A stretch of 22,112 bases of DNA, taken from the NCBI GenBank assembly GCA_944393305.1, contig CALXZS010000003.1, positions 1-22,112 of the forward strand. The letters are read 5' to 3'. This document shows, one piece after another, positions 7,030-13,651 of this stretch (positions are counted from its first letter, which is position 1; every line of letters begins with the position of its first letter). The notes under the pieces are model-generated. The model saw nothing but the letters and a program-made list of their open reading frames with translations. It was not told where the DNA came from and searched no databases. Source of the stretch: an uncultured Clostridia bacterium (lineage in GTDB: Bacteria; Bacillota; Clostridia; TANB77; CAG-508). The position numbers and the translations under genes are program-made.

Positions 7030-8184
7030 TTATATTACCAATGGTTTTGCACCATTTAACGGAGAGTTCCAATAATAATTATTATTTGACTTTTCTGAAA
7101 TAATATTTGAATTTAAAGCAAAAGTTAAATATGCTATATCCCCAATACTTAAATTTATCTCATATATTTTGATTTTATTTTTTTCTATTGTAATGTTTTC
7201 TTCTTTTACATTATATCCGATTTTTTCTAGTTGCTTTATTACTTTTTCTTTTTCTTTAATTTTTGAATTTTCAAACTCTTCTTTACACTTTTCTCTTTGT
7301 TCTTTTGGACAAATATTGTAATTTATACACTCATTCGTTCCGTAATATGATACAGCTGTTTTGTTTAGTGTTTGCATTAATGCGCAATAATTAGTTTGAT
7401 AAATTTTTTGTTTATGATTATAATCATTATAAAAAAAATCATATGCTTCTTTAGGCCATATCGCATCTGCTATTAAGCACTGTTCTTTCATATTAAATAA
7501 CTCAGGCCAAAATTTTATTAAGTCAAAATAGTCTTTTTTTATTTTTAAACCTCCTATAACTGAAGCATTAGAATATTTAAATACAAAGTCTAACATTTTT
7601 GTCATTTCTTCTCTTTTTGAATTAAGTGGAGTAATTGGTCTGTAATAATGAATTACATCTATTCCATTTTTATGTAGATTGACAAAATTTTTTCTTATTA
7701 GTTTATGATTTACATTTGGTTCTAGTTTCTGTGGCAACCCAGATAGACTTAAATATATAACAATATCATGACCTTTATCTTTAAATTGTTTCAAAAACTT
7801 TATAAAATTCTCTGGTATATAACATTTGGTTACTAATATAATTGGATTTTTCAAATTTCTTTTATCTATTTCATATAGTAACTCTTTCACATATTCCATA
7901 TTTTTATTATTTAAAAACACATCTGTATTAGGCAACAAACAAACTGGTATATCCTTTAAATAGTACTTTGAATTAATTAAGTCCTCAATTGCTTTTTTAC
8001 TACTTTCAAGATAAATTGGTTCACTTATATTTTTATTTGTTGATTGTAAAAAACAATATTTACAACCATTTGTGCATCCTACAACTGAATTTAATGCTAA
8101 CCATGTTGTATGCATTTGAACTACATTATTCTTTTTTAAACCTTCCTCTTTCAATTTTCTAAAACATGTATCTATACTTTTCAT
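7030..8184 (-). CDS. Radical SAM protein, spore-photoproduct-lyase-like type
   Basis: The product has 384 residues, with the [4Fe-4S] motif C37-x3-C41-x2-C44 in LNSVVGCTNGCKYCFLQ. The long stretch before the motif and its GCxNGCxYCF form resemble the SPL/DNA-repair-photolyase-like branch of radical SAM enzymes, but I cannot assign a reaction. Beta strands such as IPVCLLPNTDVF, PIILVTKC and DIVIYLSLSGLP follow the usual partial barrel. Residues about 265-305 contain four more Cys (NYCALM, TNECINYN, NICPKEQREKC), a plausible auxiliary iron-sulfur site. The C-terminal about 80 residues are Lys/Glu-rich with SIGDIAYLTFALNSN. GGAG lies nine bases before ATG 8184, and a promoter sits directly upstream. 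It leads the operon with the MazG-like, HPrK-like and Nudix genes. It probably acts on a nucleotide, nucleic acid or peptide. Confidence 0.8.
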   Translation of the reverse strand: MKSIDTCFRKLKEEGLKKNNVVQMHTTWLALNSVVGCTNGCKYCFLQSTNKNISEPIYLESSKKAIEDLINSKYYLKDIPVCLLPNTDVFLNNKNMEYVKELLYEIDKRNLKNPIILVTKCYIPENFIKFLKQFKDKGHDIVIYLSLSGLPQKLEPNVNHKLIRKNFVNLHKNGIDVIHYYRPITPLNSKREEMTKMLDFVFKYSNASVIGGLKIKKDYFDLIKFWPELFNMKEQCLIADAIWPKEAYDFFYNDYNHKQKIYQTNYCALMQTLNKTAVSYYGTNECINYNICPKEQREKCKEEFENSKIKEKEKVIKQLEKIGYNVKEENITIEKNKIKIYEINLSIGDIAYLTFALNSNIISEKSNNNYYWNSPLNGAKPLVI

Positions 8185-8204
8185 ACTAAAAATCTCCTTT
8201 TTTG

Positions 8205-8233
8205 ATTATACGATTCTATTTTCTATAAATCAA
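8205..8233 (-). promoter_or_regulatory. Promoter of the radical SAM/MazG/HPrK/Nudix operon
   Basis: On the minus strand TTGATT (8228-8233) is followed by a 17-base spacer and a perfect TATAAT (8205-8210). The predicted start near 8198 gives a leader of only about 14 bases to ATG 8184, just enough to hold the AAGGAG site. The rest of the 244-base gap to 8428 shows no other gene. Confidence 0.65.
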
Positions 8234-8410
8234 ATACTTATTTTTTATATCTAATATAAATTTGTTTTATATATTAAATAAATGTCTCATATTCTTAATA
8301 GAAGAGTGTTAAAAATATTATATAAAGCAAGATAAGTTCATTAAATAATTATGAAAAATATAGATATAATAAAGTCAAAAACAATTCTATTCTTTATTTC
8401 CATATCTGCA

Positions 8411-8445
8411 ATCTAAAAAGGATATGCATTATAACATATCCTTTT
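8411..8445 (-). terminator. Terminator overlapping the CYTH stop codon
   Basis: On the minus strand AAAAGGATATG (8435-8445) and CATATCCTTTT (8416-8426) form a perfect 11-bp stem with an eight-base loop, followed by a T and AGATT. The stem arm encodes the last residues of the CYTH protein and the stop codon lies in the loop. This ends the PfkB operon and separates it from the promoter at 8205-8233. Confidence 0.75.
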
Positions 8446-9004
8446 CTATAAATAATTTCATTTTTTTTTCAAATTTTGCTTTAAAATCTATGTCTGTTTC
8501 TATTTTTTCTCTAAATATATCTCCATATAATTTTTGCTCTACATTTTTGATATTAAAATGCCTTAAAAATTCTTGTATTTGCTTTTCCTCATTTAAAGCC
8601 TCTTGGAATTCTATTTCTATAAAATTCCCTAGCATATCTACTTCATCTATGTATATTTTTAAATCTTTATATTTTCTAATTTGTCTTTTCCTGTTTATAT
8701 ATAAATATGGTTTCATCCCTATCAAACTTAAAAAATTTATTCCTTCTTTAAACTCTTTAAGTTTGATCTTAGATTCATTCCATGTATGTTCTTGTATCTT
8801 TTTTTTGCATTCTAAATATATTTCATCATTCTTCTTTCTTACTCTACAAATAAAGCCATATTTATTTAATGATTCAAATCCTTTCCAACCTAGTACTAAG
8901 TCTATGGTTTCGATTCTTTCTTGTATTTCTTTTGTTTCTTGCTCAATTTCCTTAATTTTTGAATCGCTTTCAATTTTAAATCTTATTTCTTTCTCTATTT
9001 CCAT
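8429..9004 (-). CDS. CYTH-domain protein (triphosphate-binding, CyaB-like)
   Basis: The product has 191 residues and opens with EIEKEIRFKI, the N-terminal strand of the CYTH superfamily, whose members bind triphosphates in an ExExK tunnel. They include class IV adenylate cyclases and thiamine or inorganic triphosphatases. Depending on alignment, the signature reads E4-x-E6-x-R8, with Arg for Lys. Later strands with alternating charges (FICRVRKK, IYLECKKK, KLKEF, YLYINRKRQIRKY, DLKIYIDEVDMLGNFIEIEF) fit the beta-tunnel, and the EVDMLGNFIEIE stretch is typical of CyaB-like proteins. ATG 9004 is chosen because AGGAGG lies six bases upstream; the frame remains open to 9028 but lacks support there. 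It overlaps the MoaA-like gene by 10 bases and is the last gene of the operon. It probably hydrolyses or senses a triphosphate; the substrate is unknown. Confidence 0.8.
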   Translation of the reverse strand: MEIEKEIRFKIESDSKIKEIEQETKEIQERIETIDLVLGWKGFESLNKYGFICRVRKKNDEIYLECKKKIQEHTWNESKIKLKEFKEGINFLSLIGMKPYLYINRKRQIRKYKDLKIYIDEVDMLGNFIEIEFQEALNEEKQIQEFLRHFNIKNVEQKLYGDIFREKIETDIDFKAKFEKKMKLFIEKDML

Positions 9005-9909
9005 ATATTTCCTCCTTCTACTAAACAATTTTTTCCAAGTAATTGATATGCTTTATCTAATTTTCCTATTAGTTCTTTTTCATTTCTGTTTTTTATTTCA
9101 TATAATATATTTATTTCTTTATCACATAATCTGCACAACTGCACCCTGCCATCTGGAGATATAAATAAATCATTATATTTATTACAATAATCAGAAAATC
9201 TTTGATTATCTTGATTTATATTACAAAAACATTTTGCAATATAAATTTGTGCGTTATCCCTTTGATATTTTATTTTTCTTATGTATGTCATTGTTTTCTT
9301 AAAACCTTTGTCTTTAATTTTTGTTTCAAGTTCTTCTAGCGGATATAAATATTTTTTATTATTTAGAAATAACTCTACAAATTTTATCTTAATTTCTAAT
9401 TCTTCTGATATTTTTATTAATTTGTCAATATTATCATCTGTATTTATACTTTTTAATAATACTGTATCAATAATTATATCTAATTTAGGGTATTCATTTC
9501 TTATTTTTTTTATTTGATTTATAATATTGTCTACATTTACATTAGTATTTGTAATTTCCCTATATTTATTATTGTTTAGTGAATGTATAGATATATTTAT
9601 TTTCTTTAAATATTTACATATATCACTTTTTACTTTTAATAAATAACCATTAGTTGTTAAATATGTATTACATCCCACTTCATACAATCCCTTTGCTATA
9701 TCCATTATATCTTTTCTCATTAATGGTTCTCCCCCAGATATCCTGATTTCGTCTTTTCCATAATACTTATTATATATTTTATATAAAAAAATTATATCTT
9801 CTACATTCATCATTATACTTCTTTTATCTTTTATCCCTTCTCTATGACAAAAAAAGCAATTGTACATACAATCTGAAGTGGTTATTAATCTTATTATTCC
9901 TTCATTCAT
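8995..9909 (-). CDS. MoaA-like radical SAM enzyme
   Basis: The product has 304 residues. C14-x3-C18-x2-C21 holds the catalytic cluster, G59-G60-E61-P62 is the SAM-binding motif, and TTNGYLL and ISIHSLNNNKYREIT match barrel strands of the MoaA/SPASM-related group. The C-terminal part has several Cys (KCFCNIN, DYCNKY, QLCRLCDK) around FISPDGRVQLC, the layout of an auxiliary cluster as in MoaA or SPASM/twitch proteins. It is probably not MoaA itself: no other molybdopterin genes are here and the typical C-terminal Gly-Gly tail is absent (it ends GGNIWK). The start overlaps the LysR stop as ATGA, indicating translational coupling. Its neighbours are PfkB, LysR and CYTH. The reaction is unknown; action on a phosphorylated small molecule, nucleotide or peptide is possible. 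Confidence 0.82.
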   Translation of the reverse strand: MNEGIIRLITTSDCMYNCFFCHREGIKDKRSIMMNVEDIIFLYKIYNKYYGKDEIRISGGEPLMRKDIMDIAKGLYEVGCNTYLTTNGYLLKVKSDICKYLKKINISIHSLNNNKYREITNTNVNVDNIINQIKKIRNEYPKLDIIIDTVLLKSINTDDNIDKLIKISEELEIKIKFVELFLNNKKYLYPLEELETKIKDKGFKKTMTYIRKIKYQRDNAQIYIAKCFCNINQDNQRFSDYCNKYNDLFISPDGRVQLCRLCDKEINILYEIKNRNEKELIGKLDKAYQLLGKNCLVEGGNIWK

Positions 9910-10808
9910 TTTATTTCCTCTTCTATAAATTTTTTTGTAATATATGTTACATATTTATCAATATAAGCTATCCCTACATCAATATTTGGAAGTTTTATGT
10001 TTAATTTCAATTGTTTTAATATTCCTTCTTTTAATTCTTTGGTAACCGTCTCTTTAATTAGCCACCCTATGCCTATTCCTCTTCTTATCATATCAAGTGT
10101 TAATTCTGTTGTTGAAATTTCCATCATAGGATCAATTTGTATCTCATAGTTTTCTAGTACTTCATTTAGTTTTTTTCTAGTAGCTGTATTAGAATTTGGT
10201 AAAATTAATGGAATCTTACTTAAATTTTTATCGTCTAAGAAATTTTCTTCACATTTTTCTACCAAACTGGTATTTCCAACAAAAACTGTTTCTAATGAAG
10301 CCAATTTTCGAGTATTCAACTTTATATTAAGATTGTCAATTGGATAACTATCTATAATAAAATCCAATTCATGTCTTTCCAACATATATACCATATCTGC
10401 TGTTGATCTATTCTGTATATAAAATTTTATTCTTGGATATTTATTATGAAAATGTTCTATTTTATTACTTAAATAAAATAAACCTATATGTGTAGGAATT
10501 CCAATTCTTATATTGCCATATTTCATTTCTCTAGAATCTTTTATGCTTTGCTCTCCTAAGAATATATAATCATATGCTGTTTTTATATAATAATATAAAT
10601 TTTCACCATCTTGTGTCAAAGTAACTCCTTTTGCATTTCTGTAAAATAATTTTACATCTAAGTATTTTTCCAATTCTTTTATATTATAACTTATAGCTGG
10701 TTGAGAAACAAAAATTTTTTCAGCAGCTTTTGAAAAACTTTTGTTTTCTGCAACAACATAGAAAGTTTTGTATAAATTTAAATCTATGTTTTGATTAAAT
10801 TTATTCAT
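9906..10808 (-). CDS. LysR-family transcriptional regulator
   Basis: The product has 300 residues. Residues 10-67 form the winged helix-turn-helix, with SFSKAAEKIFVSQPAISYNIKELE as the recognition region and VTLTQDGE closing it. Residues about 95-295 form the type-2 periplasmic-binding-like effector domain (IRIGIPTHIGLFYLS, DFIIDSYPID, a GIGIGWLI strand). A weak ribosome-binding site (GGAG, 11 bases from ATG 10808) lies in the six-base gap after the PfkB gene. Unlike most LysR genes, which are divergent from their target, this one is inside the operon as the second gene, so autoregulation of its own operon is the simplest model. The effector is unknown and presumably an intermediate of the pathway encoded here. 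Confidence 0.93.
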   Translation of the reverse strand: MNKFNQNIDLNLYKTFYVVAENKSFSKAAEKIFVSQPAISYNIKELEKYLDVKLFYRNAKGVTLTQDGENLYYYIKTAYDYIFLGEQSIKDSREMKYGNIRIGIPTHIGLFYLSNKIEHFHNKYPRIKFYIQNRSTADMVYMLERHELDFIIDSYPIDNLNIKLNTRKLASLETVFVGNTSLVEKCEENFLDDKNLSKIPLILPNSNTATRKKLNEVLENYEIQIDPMMEISTTELTLDMIRRGIGIGWLIKETVTKELKEGILKQLKLNIKLPNIDVGIAYIDKYVTYITKKFIEEEIK

Positions 10809-10814
10809 TTTTAA

Positions 10815-11621
10815 CTATTCTCCTATTAAATGATCTACTCCATAATTTATTATTGACTTTGTAGCTAATTTTACACCTTCCCCCAAAGAATATTCATCAT
10901 CAAACCCCAATGATAAATTAGCTAGAAACACACCAGCAAGCACATCTCCTGCACCTGTCTTATCTTTGACATATTCCACTTTTTTTTCTGTATCTATTTT
11001 AAAGGCTTTATCTTTAGAAATATATTCGCATCCATCTTTTCCTTTTTTTATAATTTTTACTTTAGCATTGCAATTATATAAAAATTTGTATTGTTCATCT
11101 ATAAATGCAATATCTGCCATATCAAAATTTTTCTTTATTAGTTTGCTCTCTTTATTTATATATGCCTCATGTGTATCTATACTGATAATTGAATTAGAAT
11201 TTTCTCTTATATATTCTAAAAATTGCTTTTGTAGACTTGGAAAGTTAGCAGCAACATGTATATATTTCGCATTTAAATATTTTTTTGGAATATCTTCCTT
11301 CCTGGTAATAGTTTGTGGTACTACATCTTCTCTAAATAATCTTTCTTTTCCATCTTTTGTTATATAGATATGATAAAACTTTGTTGTCTTATAGTTGTTT
11401 AAAATTTTTAATCCTAATAAATCTAGGTTACGATTTTTTGTTAAAATTTTTGTATCAAAATCATTTCCTACCCTACTTACAATTCCTACTTTAGTATATA
11501 ATGAAGCAGGTATAGCTGAATAATAAGCTGCTCCTCCATTATTAATTATTGTTTTATTATTATCCAATTTATACGTATTAATATCAAAAGCTATATTTCC
11601 AATAACAACTACTTCTACCAT
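10815..11621 (-). CDS. PfkB-family carbohydrate or nucleoside kinase
   Basis: The product is 268 residues, somewhat shorter than the 300-330 usual for ribokinases. The N-terminus VEVVVIGNIAFDI and NNGGAAYYSA match the substrate-binding strand and the GG motif. VGIVSRVGND is the conserved segment after it. The second PfkB signature, DKTGAGDVLAGVF (220-232), holds the catalytic Asp226 and the anion hole. A lid-like insertion is short. These kinases phosphorylate sugars, nucleosides or related alcohols with ATP. GAGG lies 11 bases before ATG 11621. It is the first gene of the operon, 83 bases downstream of a strong promoter. Substrate identity is not predictable; the truncated lid may mean a small or nucleoside-like substrate. 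Confidence 0.88.
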   Translation of the reverse strand: MVEVVVIGNIAFDINTYKLDNNKTIINNGGAAYYSAIPASLYTKVGIVSRVGNDFDTKILTKNRNLDLLGLKILNNYKTTKFYHIYITKDGKERLFREDVVPQTITRKEDIPKKYLNAKYIHVAANFPSLQKQFLEYIRENSNSIISIDTHEAYINKESKLIKKNFDMADIAFIDEQYKFLYNCNAKVKIIKKGKDGCEYISKDKAFKIDTEKKVEYVKDKTGAGDVLAGVFLANLSLGFDDEYSLGEGVKLATKSIINYGVDHLIGE

Positions 11622-11703
11622 TTATTTACTAACCTCAAACTCATAATTTAATTTATGAATATTATAAAATTTATAATTATTATTTCTTATATTTAACAAA
11701 TAT

Positions 11704-11732
11704 ATTATAGCATTATTTTTTTTTTATGTAAA
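11704..11732 (-). promoter_or_regulatory. Promoter of the PfkB-LysR-radical SAM-CYTH operon
   Basis: On the minus strand TTTACA (11727-11732), a 17-base spacer and a perfect TATAAT (11704-11709) match sigma-A consensus at 11 of 12 positions. It lies in the 157-base gap between dinB and the kinase gene. The leader of about 75 bases is AT-rich and could hold LysR sites, but I could not pick one with confidence. Confidence 0.75.
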
Positions 11733-11778
11733 GGGGGGTTAGTTCTTTACATTTCAGGATTTTTCACTGTTCTTTATT

Positions 11779-12966
11779 TTATTTTTCTATATCTGTACCT
11801 CTTTTTATAAAATCATATCCATATTTTTCTTTTAATTTATCTAAGGCATTATCAATTTTTTCTTGTTTTTCATTTTGTTTATTTTCAAACAAAGAAATTT
11901 GTTTATCTTGTTCATCAATTAAATCATCTACTCTTACTCCTACTAATCTAACTTGTGTGCCTTTTGAATATAGTTCATACATTAATTTCTTTGCTTCTGC
12001 AAATATTATTTTTGTACTGGATGTAGGAGAATCCATTTTCCTTTGATGTGAATATACTCTAAAAAATTTATCCTTTATTTGTACATTTACTACATTTGCT
12101 AACATGTTTTCTTTTCTTAATCTAAATGTTACTTGTTCTGTCAAATTTAATAATATTTTATTTAATTCTTCAATATTATTACAATCGTAAGGAAGGGTTA
12201 TGGAATTTCCTATTCCTTTTGGTTTTTCTTTTTTATAATTTACCTCTGAATTGTCTATTCCGTTTGCATATTCCCATATCATTTTTCCGAATTTTCCAAA
12301 TACTTTATACATTTTTTCTTTATCTGAATGTGCTAAATCACCTATTGTTTTTATGCCCATTCTTTCTAGTTTTGGAATACTTTTTTTACCAACCATTAAT
12401 AGTTCACTGACTTTTAATGGCCACATTTTTGACTCTATTTCGTCTTTCCATAATGTATGTATTTTATCTGGTTTTTCAAAATCTGATGCCATTTTTGCTA
12501 ATAATTTATTTTGTGATATACCAACATTTACTGTAAATTTTTGCTCTTCTTTTATTCTTGTTGAAATTTCTTTTGCAATATTTATTGGTTTTTCATTTTT
12601 GCCAATAAAATTTGTCATATCAAGAAAACATTCATCTATTGAAAACCTTTCTATTTTATCTGTATATTCTTGAAATAATTTATATAATCTATCTGAATAT
12701 TCTCTATACATTTTATGATTTGATTCAAATACCTTTATTTGAGGGCATTTTTGTCTTGCAAAATATATTGGTTCCCCTGTTTTTATTCCAAATTGCTTTG
12801 CAATATTACTTTTTGCAAGCACTACCCCATGCCTTTTACTTTCGTCTCCTCCTATTATGGCTGGGATGGTTCTTATATCTATTGTAGCTCCATTTTTTAA
12901 CATTTCTACTGCTGTCCATGATAAGAATGCATTGTTTACATCTATATGAAAAATTAAACGTTCCAT
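11779..12966 (-). CDS. dinB: Y-family DNA polymerase IV
   Basis: The product is a 395-residue translesion DNA polymerase. The palm carries FHIDVNNAF (D9) and SIDECFLD (D111-E112), the three carboxylates needed for catalysis. The steric-gate region is NNAFLSW and the finger segment is SNIAKQFGIKTGEPIY. A helix-hairpin-helix follows (MVGKKSIPKLERMGIKTIGDLA), then the little-finger domain with VNVQIKDKF. Near the C-terminus QISLF (356-360) is a sliding-clamp-binding motif, which places the enzyme at the replication fork. The start ATG 12966 has GGTGAT just upstream. It appears monocistronic, with its own promoter and an overlapping LexA-like box, so it is probably part of the SOS response. Full-length with all catalytic residues present. 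Confidence 0.96.
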   Translation of the reverse strand: MERLIFHIDVNNAFLSWTAVEMLKNGATIDIRTIPAIIGGDESKRHGVVLAKSNIAKQFGIKTGEPIYFARQKCPQIKVFESNHKMYREYSDRLYKLFQEYTDKIERFSIDECFLDMTNFIGKNEKPINIAKEISTRIKEEQKFTVNVGISQNKLLAKMASDFEKPDKIHTLWKDEIESKMWPLKVSELLMVGKKSIPKLERMGIKTIGDLAHSDKEKMYKVFGKFGKMIWEYANGIDNSEVNYKKEKPKGIGNSITLPYDCNNIEELNKILLNLTEQVTFRLRKENMLANVVNVQIKDKFFRVYSHQRKMDSPTSSTKIIFAEAKKLMYELYSKGTQVRLVGVRVDDLIDEQDKQISLFENKQNEKQEKIDNALDKLKEKYGYDFIKRGTDIEK

Positions 12967-12981
12967 AATATCACCAAGGAT

Positions 12982-13010
12982 ATTATAGAACGTTTGTTTT
13001 TATTTGTCAA
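12982..13010 (-). promoter_or_regulatory. Promoter of dinB
   Basis: On the minus strand a perfect TTGACA (13005-13010), a 17-base spacer and a perfect TATAAT (12982-12987) lie 16 bases upstream of the ATG. The predicted transcription start near 12975 gives a leader of only about 10 bases. Confidence 0.85.
12987..13000 (-). promoter_or_regulatory. LexA-type SOS box in the dinB promoter
   Basis: The minus strand reads AAAACAAACGTTCT, which matches the Firmicute LexA consensus CGAACRNRYGTTYG at all but the first two and last positions. It fills the spacer between -35 and -10 and touches the -10, ideal for repression. The assignment rests on established SOS control of dinB and on the motif; no lexA gene is in the window. 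Confidence 0.65.
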
Positions 13011-13077
13011 TAGGATATGTTTACTATTTTAGTTAAAACTAATAAGATTAAGCATCTTTTTTTATTTCTAAAATGAT

Positions 13078-13112
13078 TTTTTTCAATTTAGGTCCGTCCC
13101 AAAACGAAAAAA
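13078..13112. repeat. REP-like hairpin at the 3' end of the second peptidase gene
   Basis: TTTAGG and CCCAAA with a five-base TCCGT centre, extended by TTTTTTC and GAAAAAA, form an imperfect hairpin. The TTTAGG/CCCAAAA core resembles the elements at 1441-1526. The last two codons and stop of the peptidase-like gene lie inside it, so it may have replaced the original C-terminus and could also terminate transcription. Confidence 0.5.
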
Positions 13113-13651
13113 GTTATAACTAGAAATAACAAAATATATGGACTTTGAAATATTTTTGCAATTGTGCCTAAAACAGGGATTGCTAAAACAACTTTACCTA
13201 CAACATTATTTTCTTTTATTTTTTCTATATTATTATATAGGTTATTATCTCCTTTTGTAATAATGTATGTTTTTCCATTATCACTTGTTATATTGCTAAT
13301 TCTTTGTATTTTAATTCCAATGTTAATTGCATTACTATTATTATTACTATAACTATTTTCATCACTATTTGTATTGTTGTATACAATAATGTCTCCCTCT
13401 TTTAAATCTTGTGTTTCTAAAACTATTAATAAATCTGACGTTTTTATTTCTGGTTTCATTGATTCATCATTATTTTCTGTCAAAATACCTATACTGCCTA
13501 TTTTCACATATTCTTTTTTTCCAAAAAATTTAAAACCATTATAAACAAAACTATATATTATAAATAATATTATAAAAATTATTAAAACATATTTTATTAT
13601 TTTGAGTAAAACATTTATAACAATTTCACTAAGTTTCTTCTTTCTTTTCAC
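13088..13651 (-). CDS. SipW-like S26 peptidase paralogue, catalytic His replaced by Gln
   Basis: This is a 187-residue paralogue of the signal peptidase encoded just upstream. It has an N-terminal membrane helix (about residues 15-38), the nucleophile region NDESMKPEI (S64), then DLLIVLETQDLKEGDIIVYNN, IKIQRISNI, YIITKGDNN (D135) and a C-terminal membrane helix. ER/SipW-type peptidases need a His at the position that reads THRI in the upstream paralogue; here it is Gln116 (IQRI). It also has an Asn/Ser-rich loop after IVYNN. The frame is open to a GTG at 13687, but the GTG at 13651 is preferred because AAGGA lies nine bases before it. That start overlaps the upstream gene by 23 bases. The last residues and the stop fall in a REP-like hairpin. 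It is probably an inactive or altered partner of the upstream peptidase. Confidence 0.75.
   Translation of the reverse strand: MKRKKKLSEIVINVLLKIIKYVLIIFIILFIIYSFVYNGFKFFGKKEYVKIGSIGILTENNDESMKPEIKTSDLLIVLETQDLKEGDIIVYNNTNSDENSYSNNNSNAINIGIKIQRISNITSDNGKTYIITKGDNNLYNNIEKIKENNVVGKVVLAIPVLGTIAKIFQSPYILLFLVITFFVLGRT

Noticed and set aside
8351..8416. 21-codon plus-strand ORF in the gap between the two operons, considered as a possible modified-peptide precursor
   Set aside because: No ribosome-binding site or promoter, and it is on the strand opposite to the radical SAM genes. Without a precursor candidate I do not call a RiPP cluster despite the HPrK-like and radical SAM genes.
8424..9164. 246-residue plus-strand open frame opposite the CYTH gene
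   Set aside because: It is antisense to a protein with a clear family motif and good ribosome-binding site; its composition (Phe/Ser/Ile-rich, no start signal) is that of a shadow frame.
8995..9909. Prokaryotic viperin
   Set aside because: The size and CxxxCxxC motif are compatible, but the SISxHSL strand and C-terminal cysteines around FISPDGRVQLC fit the MoaA-like group better, and no nucleotide kinase of the viperin type is adjacent.
9906..9909. Mollicute-type genetic code, considered because of the very low GC content
   Set aside because: TGA acts as a stop here and in-frame tryptophans are encoded by TGG, so the standard bacterial code applies.
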